The translations under genes were made by a program, and so were the position numbers. 37,765 nucleotides of DNA, from IMG/VR virus record IMGVR_UViG_3300017776_000052, positions 1 to 37,765 of that record; one strand, written 5' to 3'. Shown here piece after piece: positions 24,944 through 31,388 of the stretch; positions within the stretch are counted from its first letter, which is position 1; every line of letters begins with the position of its first letter. The notes below the pieces were generated by a model. That model had not been told where the DNA came from and did no database searches. It saw only the letters and a list, made by a program, of their open reading frames with translations. This DNA is from a virus.

Positions 24944-25177
24944 ATGAACGAACTAATCGAAACAGAACCAAGCCTCTCGCCTCGACGCGCTTGGCAAGAC
25001 AAGCACCAAATCCTGACCTATCAATTCAAGAATGGACATGTGGCACATGTGCATAACGATGATGTGCTGGGCAAGGGAGGCACACAAGAAGACGCGCTCC
25101 TCGACTGGGCGGCACACAAAGGTGTCCCGTGCTGGCGTGAGGAGCAATTCATCAAGAGAGGGGGCAACGATGAGTAA
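24944..25177 (+). CDS. Hypothetical protein upstream of RecT
   Basis: A 77-aa protein with the strand-like LTYQFKNGHVAHVHNDD and a C-terminal TQEDALLDWAAHKGVPCW segment resembling many small uncharacterised phage proteins. The leader is A-rich (gaacaaaacaATG). It overlaps the RecT gene by 8 bp, so it is co-expressed with the recombination genes. Confidence 0.6.
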   Translation: MNELIETEPSLSPRRAWQDKHQILTYQFKNGHVAHVHNDDVLGKGGTQEDALLDWAAHKGVPCWREEQFIKRGGNDE

Positions 25178-25916
25178 TCAACTTGCACCTCAGCAGACCT
25201 CGCTGAAAGCCATCCTGTCCAGCCCGGCGATGAAAGATCAATTCGCTGCGGCGCTTCCATCACATCTCTCACCAGATCGATTCGCACGAGTAGCTATCAC
25301 CGCTCTGACCCGCACCCCCAAGCTTCAGCAGTGCACGCAGGAGAGCTTCATGAAATGCCTGCTCGATCTCTCAGCAATGGGGCTCGAGCCGGATGGTCGC
25401 CGCTCTCACCTAATACCCTACGGACGCGAATGCCAACTAGTGTTGGATTATAAGGGTCTAGTGGAACTCGCCCGTCGCTCTGGTGACGTAGTCAAGATCC
25501 ACTCAGACGTTGTCTGCGAGAATGATGCTTTCGCGCACAGCATGGGTGATGTAACTGAACACACCTACGACATCGGCAAGGATCGTGGTGCTGTGATTGC
25601 AGCATACTCACAGGTCACCCTCAAGAATGGCGCTATCCAATCTGAGATCATGTCAAAGGCTGAGATCGATGCGATCAAGAATAAGTCGAGAGCAGGACGC
25701 TCCGGCCCTTGGGTTGATCACTACAACCAGATGGCCTGCAAGACGGTGTTCCGTCGCCTCACCAAGTGGCTCACGCTATCCCCTGAGATCATGGATGCTG
25801 TATCCGCTGCTGAGAAGACTGAGTTTGCTGAGCTTCGCAACGTGACACAGGCTCAGACCGTGACAATCGATCCGTTCAATCGTATTGAATCCAACGAGGA
25901 GGAGGTATCCGAATGA
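25170..25916 (+). CDS. recT: RecT-family single-strand annealing protein
   Basis: A 248-aa protein. The start ATG 25170 follows a purine-rich Shine-Dalgarno (gagaggggg); a longer frame upstream lacks resemblance to the family. RecT features: PDRFARVAITALTRTPKLQQC, the LLDLSAMGLEPDGRRSHLIPYG block, CQLVLDYKGLVELARRSG, and the MACKTVFRRLTKWLTLSPE segment. RecT anneals complementary single strands during phage recombination and replication. It overlaps the exonuclease gene next to it (ATGA), its usual partner. Confidence 0.93.
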   Translation: MSNQLAPQQTSLKAILSSPAMKDQFAAALPSHLSPDRFARVAITALTRTPKLQQCTQESFMKCLLDLSAMGLEPDGRRSHLIPYGRECQLVLDYKGLVELARRSGDVVKIHSDVVCENDAFAHSMGDVTEHTYDIGKDRGAVIAAYSQVTLKNGAIQSEIMSKAEIDAIKNKSRAGRSGPWVDHYNQMACKTVFRRLTKWLTLSPEIMDAVSAAEKTEFAELRNVTQAQTVTIDPFNRIESNEEEVSE

Positions 25917-26587
25917 TCGTTAGGAAGAACCTAGAGCAGGGATCTGAAGAATGGTTCCGCGCTCGCCTCGGGTGCGCTACAGCATCTGCAGCCAGCAAGA
26001 TCATCACGTCTACAGGTAAGCTCTCATCGAGCCGTGTAGGCTACGCTAGGGAGATCGCTCTCGAATGCGAGATCGCAAGCAAAGGCTTCAAGGGTAACGA
26101 TGCTACTGAGCATGGTAACTACTGGGAGCCCTTCGCCCGAGCTCACTTCGAGCGTGTGCAGAATGTTAAAGTGCAGGAGGTCGGCTTCGTGACTCGCGAG
26201 GATCGAATTATCGGGTGCAGTCCTGATGGATTGATCGCTGACGATGACGGCAACTGGATTGCTGGTCTAGAGATCAAAGCTCCATTCAACGCCTCGAAGC
26301 ATATCGATTACCTCCTCGATGGTGGTGTCCCTACTGCATACAAGGCGCAGGTGCATTGGTCGATGGCGATCACTGGTCTGCCATGGTATTTCATGTCGTT
26401 CCTCCCGGACCCGGAGCGCGATGAGAACTCGCCTGAGCGACCACCGTTCCAGCAGTTGATCGTGAAGGTGGAGCCTGATGAGTTCACTGAGAAGGTCGCT
26501 ATGGCTCAAGACCAATTCCTGCCTGTGTTCCGCGAGGAGTATGGCAAGGTGATCGAAGCACTGTATGGGAAAGGGGGGCTCAAGTGA
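25913..26587 (+). CDS. YqaJ-family (lambda-exo-like) exonuclease
   Basis: A 224-aa protein of the YqaJ viral recombinase family. It has the N-terminal QGSEEWFRARLGCATASAAS block, the EHGNYWEPFAR helix, the catalytic Asp105 in GCSPDGLI and the Glu120-x-Lys122 pair in LEIKAP, the PD-(D/E)XK nuclease core. It resects dsDNA ends to give the 3' tails that RecT anneals. A strong GGAGG (25901-25905) precedes the ATG. Its 3' end overlaps the next gene (GTGA). Confidence 0.93.
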   Translation: MIVRKNLEQGSEEWFRARLGCATASAASKIITSTGKLSSSRVGYAREIALECEIASKGFKGNDATEHGNYWEPFARAHFERVQNVKVQEVGFVTREDRIIGCSPDGLIADDDGNWIAGLEIKAPFNASKHIDYLLDGGVPTAYKAQVHWSMAITGLPWYFMSFLPDPERDENSPERPPFQQLIVKVEPDEFTEKVAMAQDQFLPVFREEYGKVIEALYGKGGLK

Positions 26588-26961
26588 ACGATCCGTATGG
26601 GCCTATTGCATTCGGGGAGGCTGATATGCCAACACTGGCAGAGCCTGAGAAACCCAAGCAGGACAAGCACGCTCGCCGGAAAGCAATCCCCTTATTCGAG
26701 GGGGTCTTCAAATACTTTCCGAAGGCTCTCTGTGAAGTTGCTAAGTGCAGTCAAGCGGGGAGTGAGCAACATCATCCCGGTCAGCCCCTTCATTGGGATC
26801 GAGCCAAGTCTAGCGATGAGCCTGATGCACTGCTCAGACACCTGCTCCAGTATGATCAACTAGACGATGACGGCATGCTTCACGCAGCCAAGGTCGCATG
26901 GAGGGCGCTTGCCTTGCTTGAGAAGACAATCGAAGCTAGAGGGGAAGATCCGCTGGCATGA
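26584..26961 (+). CDS. dATP/dGTP diphosphohydrolase-like (DUF5664-type) protein
   Basis: A 125-aa protein starting at GTG 26584 within the exonuclease stop. The pattern PLFEGVFKYFPKALCEVAKCS, followed by a W-containing loop, DALLRHLLQ and LHAAKVAWRALALLEK, matches the small all-helical phage family called DUF5664 or dATP/dGTP diphosphohydrolase N-terminal. Family members with known roles hydrolyse deoxynucleotides to alter pools, some in phages that replace adenine. No PurZ-like synthetase is in the window, so a modified-base pathway is not indicated here. The family call is moderately sure, the substrate unknown. Confidence 0.6.
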   Translation: MNDPYGPIAFGEADMPTLAEPEKPKQDKHARRKAIPLFEGVFKYFPKALCEVAKCSQAGSEQHHPGQPLHWDRAKSSDEPDALLRHLLQYDQLDDDGMLHAAKVAWRALALLEKTIEARGEDPLA

Positions 26962-27407
26962 TTGATGTCTTTGTCGCTGGCTCGCCCAAACCTCAAAGTC
27001 GCCCCCGCGTAGCAGTGCGCGGGGGCCGGGCTATGGCCTATAACGCAGACTCGAAAGACATGACAGCTTGGAAGGCAGCTCTGGATGCTGCTCTCAAGTC
27101 GATTAGTTTTGGGAGTTTTGGGAGTTTTGGGGGGCCGATGCATGTGGAACTGGTGTTCCGACTGCCACGTCCGAAAGCTCATTACCGCACCGGGAAGTTC
27201 TCCCACCTACTAAAAGACTCCGCGCCGGGCGACGAGGGATCTCGATGCGATGTCGATAACCTTTCCAAGGTCGTGCTCGACAAGATCACGCGCTCAGGCT
27301 ACTGGATTGACGACAATCAGGTCGTGTTCATGTCCGTCCGAAAGCGATGGGCATTTGAAGAAGACCCTGGTTGTGAGGTGCGCGTGATACCGATTGCAAA
27401 AAAATAA
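26958..27407 (+). CDS. rusA: RusA-like Holliday junction resolvase
   Basis: A 149-aa protein. The catalytic signature is intact: Asp98, Asp100 and Lys104 in CDVDNLSKVVLD and Asp119 in WIDDNQV, spaced exactly as D70, D72, K76 and D91 of E. coli RusA. N-terminal GSPKPQSRPR is also typical. It cuts four-way junctions made in recombination and packaging. An odd feature is three perfect tandem copies of a 9-bp unit (27105-27131), giving SFGSFGSFG in the linker between the first strand and the core. Confidence 0.9.
   Translation: MIDVFVAGSPKPQSRPRVAVRGGRAMAYNADSKDMTAWKAALDAALKSISFGSFGSFGGPMHVELVFRLPRPKAHYRTGKFSHLLKDSAPGDEGSRCDVDNLSKVVLDKITRSGYWIDDNQVVFMSVRKRWAFEEDPGCEVRVIPIAKK
27105..27131 (+). 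repeat. Three tandem 9-bp repeats in the resolvase gene
   Basis: AGTTTTGGG is repeated three times without mismatch. Each copy encodes Ser-Phe-Gly and keeps the frame, so copy-number change would lengthen or shorten a loop without breaking the gene. Confidence 0.85.
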
Positions 27408-27417
27408 TAAAAAAGTA

Positions 27418-27445
27418 TTGACCCTCCATTCATTTCGATTAGGTT
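27418..27445 (+). promoter_or_regulatory. Candidate promoter for the pseudoknotted RNA
   Basis: TTGACC (27418-27423) is a good -35 box. TAGGTT (27440-27445), 16 bp later, is a weak -10. A start near 27452 would begin the transcript just upstream of the first helix of the structured RNA and in front of the replication operon. The -10 match is poor, so a non-sigma70 consensus is possible. Confidence 0.4.
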
Positions 27446-27451
27446 ACCTAC

Positions 27452-27548
27452 ACATTACCTGTGGCGGGTATTAAACGAGTTTCAAAGCTCCCTCTGTTGA
27501 CCAACCCGCCACGGTTCATATAAGGTCTAAGCAGAGGGAGTTTTTTTT
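27452..27548 (+). ncRNA. Pseudoknotted small RNA or leader ending in a terminator
   Basis: Two perfect 9-bp helices interleave. GTGGCGGGT (27461-27469) pairs with ACCCGCCAC (27504-27512). CTCCCTCTG (27488-27496) pairs with CAGAGGGAG (27532-27540). The order A-B-A'-B' is an H-type pseudoknot with loops of 18, 7 and 19 bases. Eight T follow at once (27541-27548). A possible promoter lies just upstream, so the gap may produce a discrete RNA of about 95 nt, or act as an attenuator for the downstream replication genes. I do not match it to any known riboswitch or ribozyme class. The 5' end is inferred. Confidence 0.65.
27488..27548 (+). terminator. Intrinsic terminator formed by the second pseudoknot helix
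   Basis: CTCCCTCTG and CAGAGGGAG close a 35-base loop and run directly into eight T. The upstream AAA can also pair with the T tract. The loop contains the 3' strand of the other helix, so termination could depend on whether the pseudoknot forms. Confidence 0.6.
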
Positions 27549-27551
27549 ATT

Positions 27552-27773
27552 ATGATAAGCCGACTAAACCAACAAGATGAAAGCGCAAGCGGGCCGTGCC
27601 CACTTTGTGAAACAACAAAGTCCGAGAACCTCACGCTACAAATCCAGCTGGATCTGTGTCGTGGAATAATCGCGGAGCAGCTAGAGCTATTGAAGGATCT
27701 GACCGCGGCAGCGGATGCAGCGAATACTTACTTGAACGAGTTCGGATTTTCCGATAAAGACCAAACCAAATAG
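27552..27773 (+). CDS. Small hypothetical protein
   Basis: A 73-aa protein with a CPLC pair near residue 16, which could be half of a metal-binding knuckle, and a helical remainder (LCRGIIAEQLELLKDLTAAADAA). It starts 3 bp after the T tract of the structured RNA, so its translation may depend on readthrough. No family is recognised. Confidence 0.55.
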   Translation: MISRLNQQDESASGPCPLCETTKSENLTLQIQLDLCRGIIAEQLELLKDLTAAADAANTYLNEFGFSDKDQTK

Positions 27774-27777
27774 AACA

Positions 27778-28041
27778 ATGATAACGATCGAAAGGATAAA
27801 GGAGCGAGCTCACAGTTTGCTTGAATCACACATCGACAAATCCCGATGCCTGCTCAAGCCTGCTGCTCACATGAACGATTGGGAAATTAGCAACTTTCTA
27901 GTCGGTTTTGAGGACATCGGGGATGCTGTGCTCTCCCTCAAGGAGGACGAGTTCGCCTTGGATGAGGAGATGACAAACCTGGAAGCTGCCGCATTTATCG
28001 CTGAGGCTCGGGAGGAGATCGAGAGAACAACTGAATTATGA
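27778..28041 (+). CDS. Small acidic helical protein of unknown function
   Basis: An 87-aa acidic, helical protein without recognised motifs. It lies between the previous small gene and the replication initiator, overlapping the latter by ATGA, so it is probably translated with it. A helper or modulator of replication is possible but only inferred from position. Confidence 0.6.
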   Translation: MITIERIKERAHSLLESHIDKSRCLLKPAAHMNDWEISNFLVGFEDIGDAVLSLKEDEFALDEEMTNLEAAAFIAEAREEIERTTEL

Positions 28042-28859
28042 ACTGGATAAACTTAAATATCGATGTGATCAGGGGCGAAGAGTATATCGACGCTGAACCT
28101 GTATCACGGGCGACATGGATCTCACTAATGGCTTGGTGCTGTAGCCAAGAGAATGGAGGAGTCATTAAAGATGCTCGTGCATGGGGTGATCGCAAATGGC
28201 AGCAGCTATGTGGTGTCACGCTTTCGGAAGTAGAAACCACATGCTTTCTATATGGTTTTGAGGGGGATAACCTAGTGGTTAATTTCTACCCTCTGGATCA
28301 GGAGTTGAAAGTGCAAAAGAATAGGCAGTCAGGGAAGAAGGGTGGCAGGCCTCGCAAAGTTGAAGCTCTGCAATCCATTGAAACACAAGGAGAAAAACCA
28401 TGTGGTTTACCAGATGGTTCCGATTCGCTTAAACGTAATAGTAATAGTAATAGTAATAGTAATAGTAAAGTAAGTACGATTACTCCTACAATAACGCCTG
28501 CGGCGAATGGGGGAGAGCTTCTCGATGAAGTTGACACTCCGACGAAGAAGCAGGCCAAGAAGAAAACAAAGAAGACATTCGTCCCACCCAGCCGGGAGGA
28601 GTTCATTGACCACGCTGTCGCGACTCTCCCTCGTCGGAATCCAGACTGGAGTCCAGAGCAGGCGTTCCGTTGCGCTGATCAGCAGTTCGATACCTACGTC
28701 GATCAGGACTGGCATGACGGGAACGGGAAGAAGATATCGAACTGGAAGAACAAATCAATCACAGCCATGCTCTACAGGAAGCCGCAAAACTTTGGGAGTA
28801 ATCCTCAGTTTTTCCTCGAACAAAAGAAGATTGCTGCTAACAGCGCATCACCACTCTAA
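28038..28859 (+). CDS. Replication initiator / replisome organiser-like protein
   Basis: A 273-aa protein. The N-terminal domain (about residues 1-100: NWINLNIDVIRGEEY, RATWISLMAWCCSQENGG, WQQLCGVTLSEVE, VNFYP) is the winged-helix type seen in phage replication initiators. A low-complexity linker includes (Asn-Ser)x5 at residues 134-143 and a Lys-rich run. The C-terminal domain (residues about 190-260, ending NGKKISNWKNKSITAMLYRKP) resembles helicase-loading domains. It lies directly before DnaB, as lambda O lies before P. The likely role is origin recognition and helicase recruitment. The hexamer repeat in its linker may mark an intragenic origin. Confidence 0.7.
   Translation: MNWINLNIDVIRGEEYIDAEPVSRATWISLMAWCCSQENGGVIKDARAWGDRKWQQLCGVTLSEVETTCFLYGFEGDNLVVNFYPLDQELKVQKNRQSGKKGGRPRKVEALQSIETQGEKPCGLPDGSDSLKRNSNSNSNSNSKVSTITPTITPAANGGELLDEVDTPTKKQAKKKTKKTFVPPSREEFIDHAVATLPRRNPDWSPEQAFRCADQQFDTYVDQDWHDGNGKKISNWKNKSITAMLYRKPQNFGSNPQFFLEQKKIAANSASPL
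28437..28466 (+). repeat. Five perfect tandem AATAGT hexamers in the initiator gene
   Basis: Five uninterrupted copies of AATAGT encode Asn-Ser repeats and sit in an AT-rich patch that continues into aaagtaagtacg. Tandem repeats inside a phage initiator gene recall the iterons in lambda O. A simple microsatellite made by slippage is the alternative. Confidence 0.85.
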
Positions 28860-28865
28860 AATCAA

Positions 28866-30149
28866 ATGAACCCAACAAATACAAACAAACCAATCTCTGC
28901 GGAGAGCGCAGAACGCGCCATCCTGTCAGTCATCCTCCAGCGCCCCGAGCAATTTGTGAGCAAAGCGAAAGCCGAGGATCTCCGTCCCGACCTCTTCGTG
29001 GATCACGCTTGCTCTACGCTGCTGCGGATTATCAATGAGTTCGACGCGAATGATCAGAGCATTGAGCTTATCTCGCTAACCGAGAGCCTCAACAACTCTG
29101 GCGATCTGGAGATGATCGGAGGCCCGGCTGGGCTTGCTACGCTCTACAGCTACGCGACCAACTCGCAGCACTGGAACGAACACGTAGCCATCGTGAAGGA
29201 GCGTTATTCGCGCCGTGTTGCGATCTCAGGCGCTAACAAGGTAATCGCGAGTGCGACTGAGGGAGATGCTGAAAGCGCCCTACAATCGCTTTCTGAGGCC
29301 AGAGAAGCAGTGCTGCTGTCCACAGCTAAGAAGCAGGCGTTCCAGAACGCTCAGGAATCCTACGATCGATTCCTCGCTGCGATGAATGAGCGCATGGATG
29401 GGGGGGATATGCCAGGTCAGGAGACTGGTATCGTGCAGCTAGACGAGCTAGGTGGTGGAATGCGACCTGGTGAACTCTGGATTGTGTGCGGTGAAACCTC
29501 CTCCGGTAAGTCTGCTCTCGCTTACCAGATGACCGTGCCAGCTATTGATGCCGATAAGAAAGTCCTAATCATGACGCTGGAGATGACGAGCGATGAGGTA
29601 TTCGCCCGTCTCATGTCGTGCCGTAGCCGAATCGATCTGGGCCGCATCATGAAACCTCGCGGCATGGACAAGGGTCAACTCATGCAGATGAAGCGATCCT
29701 CAGATGCCCTCCGTCAATCCAAGCTCCTGATCAGCGATCAGCCGAACATGTCTATCGATTACGTCTGCGCCCAAGCGGAGATGGAGGCTGAGATGGGAGG
29801 TGTTGATCTCCTTGTGGTGGATTACCTCCAGCTTTTAGATGGTGGACGCAAGACTGGCGACTCACAGGAGCAGGAGCTAGCGACCTACTCCCGCAGGCTG
29901 AAGCAGCTGGCCAAAAAACTGAAATGCCCAGTCATCTCACCTGCTCAGATTAACGACGAGGGAAGACTCCGGGGATCCCGAGCGATCGGACACGATGCTG
30001 ATGTCGTGCTCAAGATTCAATCTGATGGGGTTGCTGTCGCGAAATACCGCAACGCTCCTAAGAATGATGTGCTACCCCTCGGGCTGGTTGGTCAATTCCA
30101 ACGCTTCGAGACCATCCAATCCAAACCACAAACTCCATACAGACGATGA
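28866..30149 (+). CDS. dnaB: Replicative DNA helicase (DnaB-like)
   Basis: A 427-aa DnaB-type helicase. The N-terminal domain has AERAILSVILQRPEQF. The RecA core has Walker A GETSSGKS (Lys215), Walker B LLVVDYLQLL (Asp319) and a QINDEGRLRGSRAIGHDAD block carrying the arginine-finger region. It unwinds DNA 5' to 3' at the fork as a hexamer. It is somewhat shorter than bacterial DnaB (about 470 aa). It follows the initiator and overlaps the DnaA-domain gene (ATGA), so the three form a replication unit. No phage DNA polymerase or primase is seen in the window. Confidence 0.93.
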   Translation: MNPTNTNKPISAESAERAILSVILQRPEQFVSKAKAEDLRPDLFVDHACSTLLRIINEFDANDQSIELISLTESLNNSGDLEMIGGPAGLATLYSYATNSQHWNEHVAIVKERYSRRVAISGANKVIASATEGDAESALQSLSEAREAVLLSTAKKQAFQNAQESYDRFLAAMNERMDGGDMPGQETGIVQLDELGGGMRPGELWIVCGETSSGKSALAYQMTVPAIDADKKVLIMTLEMTSDEVFARLMSCRSRIDLGRIMKPRGMDKGQLMQMKRSSDALRQSKLLISDQPNMSIDYVCAQAEMEAEMGGVDLLVVDYLQLLDGGRKTGDSQEQELATYSRRLKQLAKKLKCPVISPAQINDEGRLRGSRAIGHDADVVLKIQSDGVAVAKYRNAPKNDVLPLGLVGQFQRFETIQSKPQTPYRR

Positions 30150-30553
30150 ACTACTACACTAAAAATCCAGACACACTGACAATCGGAGCTTTCAATGCTC
30201 CATCACTGCTACAAGAGAAGCCTAAGGTCGAGCCTCGAACACTCCCGGAGGCCATCGTGATGGCGGTTGCGGAATACTATGAGACCGATATTGAAACTCT
30301 GCGTCAACATGGACGCGATGAGCCTCGGGCCACGCACCGACTTACGGCGGCTTACATGGCCAAGAAGGTGACTAGTATCTCTAACGAGGACTTGGCACGC
30401 CTCCTTCGCAGGCACAACCAATCGACCATCTCTAAGATGATGTCTTCGGTCGAGCGCAAGGTCGAGAGCGGAAAAATCAGTCAAGAGGACGTTGTGCGAC
30501 TCAATGTAATTATCGGTGAACTAGTTAAAAACTGGAATTCATGCCATGCCTGA
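30146..30553 (+). CDS. Stand-alone DnaA domain IV-like protein
   Basis: A 135-aa protein. Residues about 35-112 follow the DnaA C-terminal (Bac_DnaA_C) pattern: VAEYYETDIETL, then a basic R..P..THRLTAAYMAKKVT helix, SNEDLARLLRR and HNQSTISKMMSSVERKVE, the last standing where DnaA has its GRDHTTV signature. The AAA+ motor of DnaA is absent. It would bind DnaA boxes without remodelling. It overlaps DnaB (ATGA), so a role in helicase recruitment or in competing with host DnaA is likely but inferred. Confidence 0.7.
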   Translation: MNYYTKNPDTLTIGAFNAPSLLQEKPKVEPRTLPEAIVMAVAEYYETDIETLRQHGRDEPRATHRLTAAYMAKKVTSISNEDLARLLRRHNQSTISKMMSSVERKVESGKISQEDVVRLNVIIGELVKNWNSCHA

Positions 30554-30611
30554 TGAAAATAAATTGGAGCTTCTAACCCTTATAAATCAATGGTTCCAGC
30601 GTTCTCGGTAA
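30546..30611 (+). CDS. 21-aa microprotein candidate
   Basis: ATG 30546 overlaps the previous stop by 8 bp and opens a 21-residue amphipathic frame (MPDENKLELLTLINQWFQ and on). The overlap geometry is like other junctions here. The frame is too short to be sure that it is a gene. Confidence 0.25.
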   Translation: MPDENKLELLTLINQWFQRSR

Positions 30612-30640
30612 ACTTTCTGCAAAATAATTGAAGAAAAGTG

Positions 30641-30669
30641 TAGACACGAATGAGATCCTCCCGTATAAC
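30641..30669 (+). promoter_or_regulatory. Sigma70-like promoter for the second early gene cluster
   Basis: TAGACA (30641-30646) and TATAAC (30664-30669) each match the consensus at five of six bases and are exactly 17 bp apart. The start would be near 30676, giving a leader of about 40 bases before ATG 30715. This is the best sigma70 match that I found and implies use of host RNA polymerase. Confidence 0.6.
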
Positions 30670-30714
30670 TATCTCGTCAGCGGGAAACAACCCAACGACA
30701 AACCAACAAAGACA

Positions 30715-30981
30715 ATGAACGAAATTGAAATTGCCACTAGCGAACTAGAGAAAAACGCACGTCGAATTGAATCCACGATGAAGGAATTGAACTTCCTCCT
30801 TAGCCGCCGGGCAGAGAGTCACTACTTCGCCAATCACTCACACTCCACACCTGACATGAAGGCAGATCATGAGGAGTCCATCGAATGGCACAACGAGAAG
30901 GCAGCAGACACGCTCAAGAACTGGGGCAAACTCCACGAAGAGAAGATTGCGCTGGAGGAAAGGCTCGACGAAATCAGCTAA
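30715..30981 (+). CDS. Small coiled-coil hypothetical protein
   Basis: An 88-aa helical protein (EIATSELEKNARRIESTM, and EEKIALEERLDEI at the end) with a His-rich middle (HYFANHSHSTPD). I choose ATG 30715, since an in-frame ATG at 30628 lies upstream of the promoter candidate and the bases between resemble a leader. No family is recognised. The composition suggests an oligomeric soluble protein. Confidence 0.6.
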   Translation: MNEIEIATSELEKNARRIESTMKELNFLLSRRAESHYFANHSHSTPDMKADHEESIEWHNEKAADTLKNWGKLHEEKIALEERLDEIS

Positions 30982-30989
30982 TCACTCAA

Positions 30990-31008
30990 CGGGGGTTCGA
31001 TCCCCCCG
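30990..31008 (+). other. tRNA T-arm-like hairpin (possible tRNA relic)
   Basis: CGGGGG-TTCGATC-CCCCCG forms a perfect 6-bp stem with the 7-base TTCGATC loop of a tRNA T-arm. The following CCAACTT has no matching 5' acceptor strand in the 80 bases upstream, and no anticodon arm is visible, so it is not a whole tRNA. It may be a tRNA 3' fragment left by past integration or transfer, an attachment-site core, or a chance hairpin in this 45-bp gap. Confidence 0.45.
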
Positions 31009-31026
31009 CCAACTTAAACTAAAACA

Positions 31027-31239
31027 ATGACACATTACAATCAGCTCACACTAGAGCACGCAAACAAGGACGAGCTTAAAGGTCTCAAGACCTACCGCTA
31101 CACAACCAGAAACGGCGAGGATTTCTTCTTCTCCTTGGTTCCATTCTACAAGCATGATATCTTCATCGCCTCAACCACACCTGACATGGAGGACGCATGG
31201 ATTACAGCAGATCTCGAAGCGTTCGGTCAGCCACTTTAA
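31027..31239 (+). CDS. Small hypothetical early protein
   Basis: A 70-aa protein with beta-rich segments (TYRYTTRNGEDFFFSLVPFYKHDIFIAS) and an acidic tail. The leader is A-rich (actaaaacaATG). It is one of a run of short early genes with similar leaders. No function can be seen. Confidence 0.6.
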   Translation: MTHYNQLTLEHANKDELKGLKTYRYTTRNGEDFFFSLVPFYKHDIFIASTTPDMEDAWITADLEAFGQPL

Positions 31240-31255
31240 TCAACAAACCAACACA

Positions 31256-31351
31256 ATGAAAATCACAGACAACCTCCTGTTCATTATCCTATTGGGCACA
31301 ATAATAACTTATGCCCGACTCGCAGCAGACATTTTACTGTCAATCTTCTAA
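31256..31351 (+). CDS. 31-aa membrane microprotein
   Basis: ATG 31256 follows a leader made of CAACAAACCAACACA and opens a 31-residue frame dominated by one hydrophobic helix (NLLFIILLGTIITYARL). The repeated leader motif, also found before neighbouring early genes, supports real translation. The role is unknown; small phage membrane proteins often alter host membranes or exclude other phages. Confidence 0.5.
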   Translation: MKITDNLLFIILLGTIITYARLAADILLSIF

Positions 31352-31388
31352 CCAACAAACCAACAACCAAAACCAAAAAAAACAAGCT

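Noticed and set aside
27452-27548. HDV-like ribozyme or type III toxin-antitoxin RNA
   Set aside because: An HDV-like fold needs a third hairpin between the second and third strands, but only 7 bases are present. A type III system needs tandem repeat units and a ~170-aa toxin; here there is one unit and a 73-aa gene.
30961-31026. A complete tRNA gene
   Set aside because: Only the T-arm is present. No acceptor 5' strand, D-arm or anticodon arm is found upstream.
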